Assembly: GCA_031258615.1 (NCBI GenBank) | Contig: JAIRMP010000014.1 | Location: 1 to 6,565, forward strand | DNA length: 6,565 nucleotides | Source: Spirochaetaceae bacterium | GTDB lineage: Bacteria > Spirochaetota > Spirochaetia > Treponematales > Breznakiellaceae | Direction of reading: 5' to 3' | Shown: piece by piece, positions 1-4,886 of the stretch | How the letters are laid out: every line of letters starts with the position of its first letter | Position numbering within the stretch: position 1 is the stretch's first letter | Position numbers and translations under genes: made by a program | Notes under the pieces: model-generated | The model's input: the letters and a program-made list of their open reading frames with translations, nothing else | Database searches by the model: none | Told to the model about the DNA's origin: nothing

Positions 1-873
1 ATCTTTGAGCATTTTGGGGATTTGAGCATAGCCATTCCACATCACTGCTGTACACGACTGGACTGTAGTTGCCCCCAGCATAATATACTCTACTATTTCA
101 TGAAAACTCATCACTCCACCGATGGCAGAAATGGGAATATCCACTTTCCTCGCAACCTCAGTAAGATGCCGCATGATCACTGGCTTTATAGCCGGCCCAG
201 TATAACCACCATATCCAGCAAGATAAGGTTTCCCAGTTTCAATATCCACTCCGGCGAAAGATCGGATCGAATTACTGATAGTAACCCCATCGGCTCCCGC
301 TTCTTTGACCGCCTGGGCAATTTCTATCATATCCGTAACATTTGGAGTCAGTTTAACTGTAAAAGGAATTTTTGCTACCTGCTTTCCTGCTTTAACCTGC
401 TTGTAAGTTAATTCTGCGCTTTTTCCGATATGCATACCTACTGTTGATGCCGGCATAGGACAGGAGACATTCAGTTCCAAAAGATCCGCCATTCCTGTGG
501 CCTGGATTTCTTCCACCAGTTTGGCTGTTTCTTCCGGGTCCGGCATGGCCAGAACGCTGATATGCATTACAGCACCACCCTTTCTGGCAATTTCCAGTTC
601 CCTGTTGATCCATTCTTCCCTTGACATAGTGGAAAAAAGTTCAAGATTTATCATACCTATTGGTTTGTTCTGATATTTATGAAAGAAAAGCCTTCCATTC
701 CGGGGATGCGCGGCCCAATCCTGTTTTGGACCAATGGTTTTGGGTATTACACCACCGATTCCAGCTTCTGCGGCAAGACGCATTCCTTCACCATCCCAGC
801 CCGGAGTAGCCGAAGCTAATACTAACGGATTGCGGTATGTTATACCACAGTAAGTAACTTCCAGGTTTGCCAC
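1..873 (-). CDS. Class 1 dihydroorotate dehydrogenase / PreA-like flavoprotein, 3' end beyond window
   Basis: I translated the complement by hand; 291 codons are open from the GTG at 873 to the window edge, so the C-terminus is missing. The protein starts MANLEVTYCG and has the FMN-barrel pattern of class 1 dihydroorotate dehydrogenases and the PreA/dihydropyrimidine dehydrogenase catalytic subunit: PKT at residues 44-46, ELNVSCP at 133-139, VKLTPN at 173-178, SNS at 200-202, GGYTGPAIKP at 222-231 and IGGV at 251-254. The Cys of NxSCP (Cys138) is the catalytic residue in these families and is present. Such enzymes interconvert a pyrimidine and its dihydro form in the cytoplasm. The GTG is chosen because an in-frame TGA lies at 886-888 and AAAGGGG precedes it. 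The extended loop after SCP and the GGYTGPAIKP segment look more like PreA than PyrD, but a C-terminal ferredoxin domain, which would decide this, would lie outside. Base composition is AT-richer than in the genes to the right, so transfer is possible. Confidence 0.88.
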   Translation of the reverse strand, partial: MANLEVTYCGITYRNPLVLASATPGWDGEGMRLAAEAGIGGVIPKTIGPKQDWAAHPRNGRLFFHKYQNKPIGMINLELFSTMSREEWINRELEIARKGGAVMHISVLAMPDPEETAKLVEEIQATGMADLLELNVSCPMPASTVGMHIGKSAELTYKQVKAGKQVAKIPFTVKLTPNVTDMIEIAQAVKEAGADGVTISNSIRSFAGVDIETGKPYLAGYGGYTGPAIKPVIMRHLTEVARKVDIPISAIGGVMSFHEIVEYIMLGATTVQSCTAVMWNGYAQIPKMLKD

Positions 874-911
874 ACATATCCCCTTTCATCTTTCAAAAAT
901 ATTGAAACCTT

Positions 912-932
912 TTAAAATCAGACTGATTTTAA
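912..932. promoter_or_regulatory. 21-bp perfect palindrome, candidate operator for the flavoprotein gene
   Basis: TTAAAATCAG, a single central A, then CTGATTTTAA form a perfect 10-bp inverted repeat about 40 bases upstream of the GTG at 873. Position and symmetry suit a dimeric repressor site or a short 5'-UTR hairpin. I see no regulator gene in the window and cannot name the protein; no convincing -35/-10 pair was found beside it. Confidence 0.4.
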
Positions 933-1143
933 GAAAAACTAATTAACAGTAGACAAATAATAAACGCTTTTCACGGTCACAAACCCTCAACCTCCCTTTT
1001 GGTAAGATGAACTTGTAGCTTGTTCCCAAAGTTGAAATTTTGAAACAAGCACAATTTAATACTTCTGCCTTTCTAATCGATATAATAATATCTTTCTTTT
1101 TTTAGGATGTCAAGAAGAAAAATTTTAAATGTCGTTAATAAAG
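933..1143. other. AT-rich intergenic stretch, no gene seen
   Basis: Between the palindrome and the inverted-repeat element I see no open frame with a ribosome-binding site, no tRNA-like cloverleaf and no clear repeat. The promoter of the minus-strand flavoprotein gene should lie in its left part, but I could not place one with confidence. Confidence 0.5.
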
Positions 1144-1364
1144 GAAAAGATCACCCCCCTAATTAACAAACGATTCGTTCACCCCTTCTGACAAAAGCGC
1201 AAAATTTTACAGATGGCAGGTGTTTTATAAACCTCTTCCAGAGCTTCATAGAAGGCCCATGAGACGCGCCCCCACCATTTTTCGGTTTTCCCCCCCTATT
1301 TTTACGCTTTGTCCAAAGGGGGTGATCTTTTCGCCCGTGAATTAGAGCCCTTAGGGGGTGATCT
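1144..1364. mobile_element. Inverted-repeat-bounded remnant, MITE-like or internally deleted IS
   Basis: The left arm has GAAAAGATCACCCCC (1144-1158) and, inside it, TTCACCCCTTCTGACAAAAGCG (two adjoining parts, 1178-1189 and 1190-1199). The right arm, read on the complement, has AGATCACCCCCTAA (1364-1351) and GATCACCCCCTTTGGACAAAGCG (1327-1318 then 1317-1305). The 15-bp repeat 1144-1158/1318-1332 is perfect, and both ends carry two boxes in the same outside-to-inside order. Multiple short repeats at each end are known for IS21-family elements, so an internally deleted element of that kind is one reading. Only about 100 bases lie between the arms, too few for a transposase. I found no target-site duplication, so the exact ends are uncertain. 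Confidence 0.5.
1179..1295 (-). pseudogene. Possible 38-codon C-terminal coding relic inside the repeat element
   Basis: On the complement, the frame between a TAG just above 1295 and the TGA at 1181-1179 has protein-like composition: it includes KWWGRVSWAFYEALEEVYKT followed shortly by ICKILRFCQKG. It has no start codon, and its stop lies inside the inner repeat box of the left arm. A transposase C-terminus ending at the tip of an insertion sequence would look like this, but I do not recognise the family. The evidence is only composition and position, so it may be chance. Confidence 0.2.
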
Positions 1365-1389
1365 AATCGCTAGCTATTCACAGTTCCTA

Positions 1390-1418
1390 TTGACACACAT
1401 AATATAGAAATATATCAT
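1390..1418 (+). promoter_or_regulatory. Sigma70-type promoter of the beta-barrel gene
   Basis: A perfect TTGACA (1390-1395) is followed after exactly 17 bases by TATCAT (1413-1418), five of six matches to the -10 consensus, in an AT-rich spacer. The transcript would start near 1425 and carry a leader of about 180 nt before the ATG at 1609. It is the best promoter in the window and lies immediately outside the inverted-repeat element. Confidence 0.7.
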
Positions 1419-1448
1419 ATTTGATACAATGAACTTGAAAACACGTAT

Positions 1449-1469
1449 AAGGAGGCTGTGATGACATAG
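1449..1469 (+). other. Start-stop mini-ORF (Met-Thr) with strong Shine-Dalgarno
   Basis: AAGGAGG (1449-1455) stands five bases before ATG ACA TAG (1461-1469), an ideal initiation site for a peptide of two residues. It lies about 25 bases after the predicted transcript start and about 140 bases before the real gene. It could be a regulatory minimal ORF, a ribosome standby site, or the surviving start of a gene whose body was lost when the neighbouring element moved. Confidence 0.45.
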
Positions 1470-1486
1470 AAGGCTTTGAGGCTGCG

Positions 1487-1579
1487 GCGGCGCGCCGCTG
1501 GATTGTGGCGGATTCAGCATACGGGATTCACGGCGTATGCGCCAAAAAGCGCTAAATTAAGGAAAAGCGCGGTTTTTGG
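1487..1579 (+). promoter_or_regulatory. Structured 5' leader with three successive hairpins
   Basis: Three foldable segments follow one another: a 12-bp GC palindrome GCGGCGCGCCGC (1487-1498), GCATACG/CGTATGC (1517-1523 with 1534-1540), and CCAAAAAGCGCT paired with AGCGC and TTTTTGG across a GG bulge (1542-1553 with 1566-1579). The last ends 16 bases before the ribosome-binding site of the barrel gene. They may stabilise the mRNA of an abundant outer-membrane protein or control its translation; I recognise no known riboswitch. Confidence 0.4.
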
Positions 1580-1608
1580 GATTTATCAACAATTTAGGAG
1601 AAAATTTT

Positions 1609-2229
1609 ATGACGAAAAGAATTTTTGTGCTTGCCGCCCTGATGTCGGCGGTCTGCGTAACGGGCGCTTTCGCGCAGGTAACGGTGAGCGGCGGCTTCGC
1701 GCTGTCGTCGGTAAAAGATATAGAAGTATCGGGAAGCGGAAGCCAAGGTGTTGAGGCCGATATAGGCGCTGGCGCTAACCTGTTTGTCGATTATCTGCTG
1801 CCGATCGGCATACCGCTGTCGCTGGGAGGCGAGGTAGGCGTTGACAGCGCTTCGTTCAAATACGACGAAAACTACACAGATACCGTCATAGCGATCCCGC
1901 TGCTGTTGCGGGCCGCCTACCACTTCGATCTGCTGCCGAAACTGGATCTCTATATAGTGGGCAAGATAGGCTATGTGATCGGCATCTGGGAAGGAGAAAC
2001 CAAGGACGCTGTAAAATCACTGGGCGCATCGGTAGGCGATATCGGCGGTATAGGCTTTGGCTTTGACGTGGGCGCGGCGTACTACTTTAACTCAAAGTTT
2101 GGCTTGTTTGCCGAGGTTGGCTTTGACGACTACGCGCTTGAATCAGAAATAACGGGCTCTGGTTATAACCAAACCCTGAAAGCGCCGTTCAACAGGTTTT
2201 TGACTATCGGCGTCAGCGGCAAATTCTAG
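1609..2229 (+). CDS. Outer-membrane beta-barrel protein, 206 aa
   Basis: The precursor begins MTKRIFVLAALMSAV and has a classical signal peptide ending AFA before Gln23. The mature part alternates polar and hydrophobic residues in about eight likely strands, is rich in Gly and aromatic residues (for example KLDLYIVGKIGYVIGIW near 111-127), and ends FLTIGVSGKF, with the terminal Phe expected of a protein folded by the BAM machinery. Its length suits a small barrel of the OmpA/OmpX-like type seen often in spirochaetes. I chose the ATG at 1609 because AGGAG lies eight bases upstream and the signal peptide begins there; an in-frame ATG at 1576 would add 11 residues that are not signal-like. Cys16 is not in a good lipobox. 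It is first in the envelope cluster and has its own promoter and terminator. The specific function, pore or adhesin, cannot be read. Confidence 0.85.
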   Translation: MTKRIFVLAALMSAVCVTGAFAQVTVSGGFALSSVKDIEVSGSGSQGVEADIGAGANLFVDYLLPIGIPLSLGGEVGVDSASFKYDENYTDTVIAIPLLLRAAYHFDLLPKLDLYIVGKIGYVIGIWEGETKDAVKSLGASVGDIGGIGFGFDVGAAYYFNSKFGLFAEVGFDDYALESEITGSGYNQTLKAPFNRFLTIGVSGKF

Positions 2230-2243
2230 CCCTTACTCTTAGG

Positions 2244-2270
2244 CGCGCGGGGGCTCCCGCGCGTTATGTT
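2244..2270 (+). terminator. Rho-independent terminator after the barrel gene
   Basis: CGCGCGGG (2244-2251) pairs with CCCGCGCG (2256-2263) across a GGCT loop, an 8-bp all-GC stem, followed by TTATGTTTT. The T tract is interrupted, so it may be partial and act as an attenuator between the barrel gene and the next gene, which starts only 26 bases after the stem. Confidence 0.65.
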
Positions 2271-2289
2271 TTGATTACGGAGGAGATTT

Positions 2290-3081
2290 ATGGTTAATAG
2301 GATTTATCTGGCGGCGCTTTTAGCCTGTCTTGCTACGGCGGCCTTCGCGCAGAACGTGGAGATAACGGTGGAACGGGCGGACAGCAAGATATATTCCGGT
2401 TTCAAAGAACGTATCTATGTTGACGGCAAGTCCATGCTCACGCTGGCAAACGGCGCGTCCGGCAAAATATCGATTTCCGCCGGCGAACACACGATTTACG
2501 CGGAGCTGTACACGCTCACGACAAGCAAGGTAAAGTTCACCGCTAGGAGCAGCGTCAAATTTGTCGTTACGCCCCATTCGATGGACAACTTTGTGATAGA
2601 ACAGACGAGCGGACGCGGCGGCAGTCTTGCGGCGGGCGCGGCGGCGGCAAGGGGCGCGGACAGCGCGTTCCAGCAGGCGTTTGACGAGCCGGCGGACACC
2701 AGCGTGGAAGGCACCTTGCTGCGCGCGTCAAATACGCTTATGGCTAAAATCCCTTCAAAGTCCAAGATAGCTATCGTCAACGTCGCGGCGAGAGACCCGG
2801 AAATATCTGAGTTTATCGCCGGCGAGCTTGAATTCATCATGGTTGACAAAGGCTATACGCTGATCGACCGGAGCGAACTGGACAGAATCCGCAAGGAGCA
2901 GGCGTTCCAGATGTCAGGTGAGGTTGACGACAGCCAGGCGGTCTCTATCGGCAAGATAGCGGGCGCCAACGTGATCCTTACCGGCGCTGTTACCGGCTCA
3001 GGCGATCTGCGCCGCCTGCGTCTGCGGGCGCTCAGTACGGAAACCGGGCAGGTGCTGGTCGCCGCCTCGGAAAAGTTTTAA
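2290..3081 (+). CDS. Secreted protein with C-terminal CsgG/LpoB-like domain, 263 aa
   Basis: A signal peptide (residues 1-20, ending AAFA before Gln21) leads into a beta-rich N-terminal domain (about 22-105) with a segment like a PEGA-type or Ig-like fold (VDGKSML, ISAGEHTIYAEL). An Ala/Gly-rich linker follows (about 107-135). Residues 155-263 match the alpha/beta fold of CsgG and of LpoB-type penicillin-binding-protein activators: SKIAIVNVA, FIAGELEFIMVDKGYTLIDR, KEQAFQMSGEVDDSQAVSIG, KIAGANVILTGAVTG and LRALSTETGQVLVAAS. These proteins act at the envelope, either in secretion pores or as regulators of peptidoglycan synthesis. CsgG proper is a lipoprotein. Here Cys13 follows LLA, but it lies so early that cleavage at 20/21 seems likelier. 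The start has GGAGGAG four bases upstream. The gene shares the 60-base gap with the preceding terminator. Confidence 0.8.
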   Translation: MVNRIYLAALLACLATAAFAQNVEITVERADSKIYSGFKERIYVDGKSMLTLANGASGKISISAGEHTIYAELYTLTTSKVKFTARSSVKFVVTPHSMDNFVIEQTSGRGGSLAAGAAAARGADSAFQQAFDEPADTSVEGTLLRASNTLMAKIPSKSKIAIVNVAARDPEISEFIAGELEFIMVDKGYTLIDRSELDRIRKEQAFQMSGEVDDSQAVSIGKIAGANVILTGAVTGSGDLRRLRLRALSTETGQVLVAASEKF

Positions 3082-3097
3082 ACTGTTGCGTTTTGAA

Positions 3098-3111
3098 GCG
3101 ACAGGCGACAG
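3098..3111 (+). repeat. Perfect tandem 7-mer, two copies of GCGACAG
   Basis: Two adjoining copies of GCGACAG lie 16 bases after the stop of the CsgG-like gene and about 25 bases upstream of the TATAAT box at 3136. They could be a direct-repeat activator site or a chance duplication. Confidence 0.3.
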
Positions 3112-3135
3112 GTAGTAAATCATTTTTGTGTGAGT

Positions 3136-3141
3136 TATAAT
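3136..3141 (+). promoter_or_regulatory. Candidate -10 box (TATAAT) for the LPP20 lipoprotein gene
   Basis: A perfect TATAAT stands 84 bases before the lipoprotein start in an AT-rich 50-base stretch between two GC-rich regions. No good -35 box is seen at 16-18 bases, so if it is a promoter it may need an activator. A second weak -10, TACAAT, is at 3151. Confidence 0.4.
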
Positions 3142-3166
3142 TTACCTGTTTACAATTTTAATAAAC

Positions 3167-3210
3167 CGCCGGTGTGTCCGGCGTAAATTTAGCGCCGGTT
3201 ATTTACCGGC
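3167..3210 (+). promoter_or_regulatory. Two 5'-UTR hairpins with alternative pairing before the LPP20 gene
   Basis: Four arms follow one another: CGCCGG (3167-3172), CCGGCG (3178-3183), CGCCGG (3193-3198) and ACCGGC (3205-3210). Arms 1 and 2 and arms 3 and 4 form hairpins with 5-nt loops; arms 2 and 3 can pair instead. The last arm ends three bases before AAGGAGA, the ribosome-binding site. Mutually exclusive folds directly before a start codon suggest translational or stability control, without a recognised ligand class. Confidence 0.45.
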
Positions 3211-3225
3211 AGCAAGGAGAAAAAG

Positions 3226-3825
3226 ATGAAAAAAGTGAAAAAAAATGTTGTTTTGGGTTTGGCGGTAGTTCTCGCGTTGTTACTGGCAGGGTGCGGAAGC
3301 GCCCCTCCGCCAGCCGCCGCCGCCGCCAGTAAGGGTTTGGGCGGCGTTCCGTCTTTCGTGAACGATGCGTACCTGAACGCGTCCGAAGATGTTCTCATCG
3401 GTATCGGCACGTACAAGGTCGGTAACGACGCTTCCAAGGTAGGAGTCGGCAAGACCTTTGCCGAGACGAGGGCGCGCGCGGACTTGTCCCGCCAGCTCTC
3501 GACCATCGTCAAGAACATGGTGAACGACTACACCGCCACAAGCGAGATCGACCCGGACTCCGCCCTCTCGTTCCAGGAAGATATCACCCAGACGCTCAGC
3601 AAGTCTGACTTGAAGGGCGCCAAGACTATCAAAATGGATACGGAGAACGGTCTGCTTTGGGTAGTGATGGAGTACAGCAAGTCCGCCGCGGCCAACGAGG
3701 TGAACCAGGCTGCCAGCAAGGCAAAACTCGCCGTTCCCAAGGCTGCCGCGTTTGACGCGCTGGAGCGCATGGACGCCGCTTTTGACAAAGAAGCTGGCGG
3801 CGGCCCTGTCCCTGTAGACGAATAA
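3226..3825 (+). CDS. LPP20-family lipoprotein, 199 aa
   Basis: The N-terminus has a Lys-rich region, a hydrophobic core and a clean lipobox LLAGC, so Cys23 should be lipidated and cleaved by signal peptidase II. A Pro/Ala-rich tether follows (25-35). The LPP20-like module starts with VPSFVND (41-47), continues with VLIGIGT (56-62), then a helix containing ETRARADLSRQLSTIVKNMV (80-99), and ends in a beta segment LLWVVMEYSK (143-152). The C-terminal part is a charged, Ala-rich helix. LPP20 proteins are exported lipoproteins of mostly unknown role; in Helicobacter Lpp20 is outer-membrane associated. The start is fixed by AAGGAGA five bases upstream. The gene stands alone between a structured leader and three hairpins, so it is probably transcribed by itself or with partial read-through. 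Confidence 0.85.
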   Translation: MKKVKKNVVLGLAVVLALLLAGCGSAPPPAAAAASKGLGGVPSFVNDAYLNASEDVLIGIGTYKVGNDASKVGVGKTFAETRARADLSRQLSTIVKNMVNDYTATSEIDPDSALSFQEDITQTLSKSDLKGAKTIKMDTENGLLWVVMEYSKSAAANEVNQAASKAKLAVPKAAAFDALERMDAAFDKEAGGGPVPVDE

Positions 3826-3861
3826 TTAGTTTAACGCGCAAAGCGCGTTAAACTAATTATT
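3821..3861 (+). terminator. 19-bp perfect hairpin overlapping the stop codon
   Basis: The arm from 3821 to 3839 (starting AATAATTAG, ending ACGCGC) is fully complementary to 3843-3861 across an AAA loop. The stem contains the TAA stop at 3823-3825 of the lipoprotein gene. No T-run follows apart from the stem's own ATTATTT, so it may work as a bidirectional terminator, an mRNA 3'-end stabiliser or a repeat element. Confidence 0.65.
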
Positions 3862-3864
3862 TAC

Positions 3865-3887
3865 GGAGTTTCGCTTTGCGAAACTCC
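3865..3887 (+). repeat. 10-bp perfect hairpin, second of three in the gap
   Basis: GGAGTTTCGC (3865-3874) pairs with GCGAAACTCC (3878-3887) across a TTT loop, three bases after the 19-bp hairpin. Its core CGCTTTGCG is the exact complement of the core CGCAAAGCG of the first hairpin. No T-run follows, so a palindromic repeat or RNA-processing element is as likely as a terminator. Confidence 0.5.
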
Positions 3888-3894
3888 ATGCCGG

Positions 3895-3933
3895 GCCGGG
3901 CCGTAAGCGGGGACGCGCGGCCTACGGCCCGGC
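3895..3933 (+). repeat. GC-rich 11-bp inverted repeat, third of three in the gap
   Basis: GCCGGGCCGTA (3895-3905) is complementary to TACGGCCCGGC (3923-3933) with a 17-nt loop. It ends 25 bases before the ribosome-binding site of the next lipoprotein gene. The arm is preceded by a partial direct duplication, CCGGG twice in CCGGGCCGGGCCG. No T-run follows. Confidence 0.5.
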
Positions 3934-3967
3934 GGCGTACCGTGTGCTTTAATTCATGGGGAGTACT

Positions 3968-4825
3968 ATGAAAGCTATCGTTTTTTACTACTTATCGCTG
4001 CCGGCGGTCCTTCTGCTGTGCGCCTCCTGCGGCGGCCTTCTTGCCATCATGCCCGCCGCGCAAAATGCGCCGGCGGGGGCGGAAGCCGTGCCGCCGCCGC
4101 TTCCGGCGGAGGCCCATTCTGTTGCGGGGGATGCTTCGCTGGAAAAAACGTTTGACAGCGGCCATTGGGTAACTACGCCCTCGGACGCCGAGATCATGAT
4201 CATAGGGATCACCGGCAGGCGGGCGAACCGCGGGGAGGCCGTGAAGGAAGCCCTGGCGGACGCGGCCCGCAAAGCGGCGTTGTACCACGGCGTCCGCGCG
4301 GAAAGCGCCTCCGTGCTGAATCAGGGTTCCGGCAATCTGGACTACTTCAGCGATTTTGATTACAGTATAAGCCCGTCAAACGATCACGAGGCTTACATAG
4401 ACGCGCTGGTTTTTAACGAAGACGAGGATGTTCTGGAGAAAAACGGGGTGCTTATCGTCAGGACGCGGTATTCGGGCAAGTTTGATGTTCCACCCTACAG
4501 ATCGGCTGTCGAAGATGGCGTTCCCGTCTGGGTGAAAAATTATACCGCGGACATTCCCGGTTTTCTGGCCGGCGTGGGTTTTTCACGGAACAAGGGTTCC
4601 CTTCAAAAAACGCATACCGCCTCTTACGAAACGGCGCTTGTGGCCCTGCTGCCGCAGCTCTCTACAAGGGTTTCCAATGAAGTTGTCGATGTGAGCGGCG
4701 CTAAAATGACGAACAGCGTTACAAGAAGCGAAGGCGAGCTTGTAAACGTGGTGATTCTTGAAACATGGTTTGACAAAAAAACAAATTCGGTCTGGACGCT
4801 TATCGCGGCAAAGGCCAAAAATTAA
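3968..4825 (+). CDS. Lipoprotein with two tandem LPP20-like modules, 285 aa
   Basis: The precursor begins MKAIVFYYLS with a hydrophobic core and CASC at 18-21. Cys21 is the likely lipidation site; Cys at -3 is unusual but within the relaxed spirochaetal lipobox. A Pro/Ala-rich tether covers 28-50. Module 1 (about 66-170) has HWVTTP, IMIIGITG, an Ala-rich helix KEALADAARKAALYHGV and VLIVRTRYSG. Module 2 (about 185-284) has VPVWVKN, FLAGVGFSRN, ETALVALLPQLSTRVSNEV and ILETWFDKK before VWTLIAAKAK. Module 2 resembles the neighbouring downstream protein most. Module 1 has lost the PxWV form. The ATG at 3968 is preferred because GGGGAG lies four bases upstream; the in-frame ATG at 3956 has no ribosome-binding site and sits before the signal. 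Function beyond an envelope lipoprotein is unknown. Confidence 0.75.
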   Translation: MKAIVFYYLSLPAVLLLCASCGGLLAIMPAAQNAPAGAEAVPPPLPAEAHSVAGDASLEKTFDSGHWVTTPSDAEIMIIGITGRRANRGEAVKEALADAARKAALYHGVRAESASVLNQGSGNLDYFSDFDYSISPSNDHEAYIDALVFNEDEDVLEKNGVLIVRTRYSGKFDVPPYRSAVEDGVPVWVKNYTADIPGFLAGVGFSRNKGSLQKTHTASYETALVALLPQLSTRVSNEVVDVSGAKMTNSVTRSEGELVNVVILETWFDKKTNSVWTLIAAKAKN

Positions 4826-4886
4826 TTTTTTTTATTTTTTGCAAAATTTTCTTAGAAAAAAATTTGTGTTTTCCAGGAGGGTAATC
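4826..4886 (+). other. AT-rich 61-base spacer with T-runs
   Basis: The spacer is almost entirely A and T, with TTTTTTTTATTTTTT directly after the stop and no GC stem in front of it, so it is not a standard terminator. AGGAGG at 4875-4880 serves the next gene. An AT-rich promoter element could be present but no -35/-10 pair is convincing; co-transcription with the preceding gene is plausible. Confidence 0.4.

Noticed and set aside
22..411. Plus-strand open frame of 129 codons
   Set aside because: It is antisense to the flavoenzyme gene, which has clear family motifs, and its product is low-complexity in a way typical of shadow frames.
392..613. Minus-strand frame beginning MDQQGTGNCQ
   Set aside because: It is a shifted frame of the same flavoenzyme; the true frame through this stretch contains ELNVSCP.
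1144..1364. CRISPR array
   Set aside because: The repeated boxes are few, partly inverted and unevenly spaced, with no regular spacers or cas genes.
1476..1754. Plus-strand TTG-started frame of 92 codons in the leader
   Set aside because: It has no ribosome-binding site, runs through the leader hairpins and overlaps the barrel gene in another frame; the Arg-rich product looks random.
4826..4860. Rho-independent terminator after the two-module lipoprotein gene
   Set aside because: There is a long T-run but no GC-rich stem in front of it.
4758..4886. N-terminal extension of the last cluster gene
   Set aside because: These 43 codons overlap the preceding gene, lack a ribosome-binding site and would bury the signal peptide that starts at 4887.
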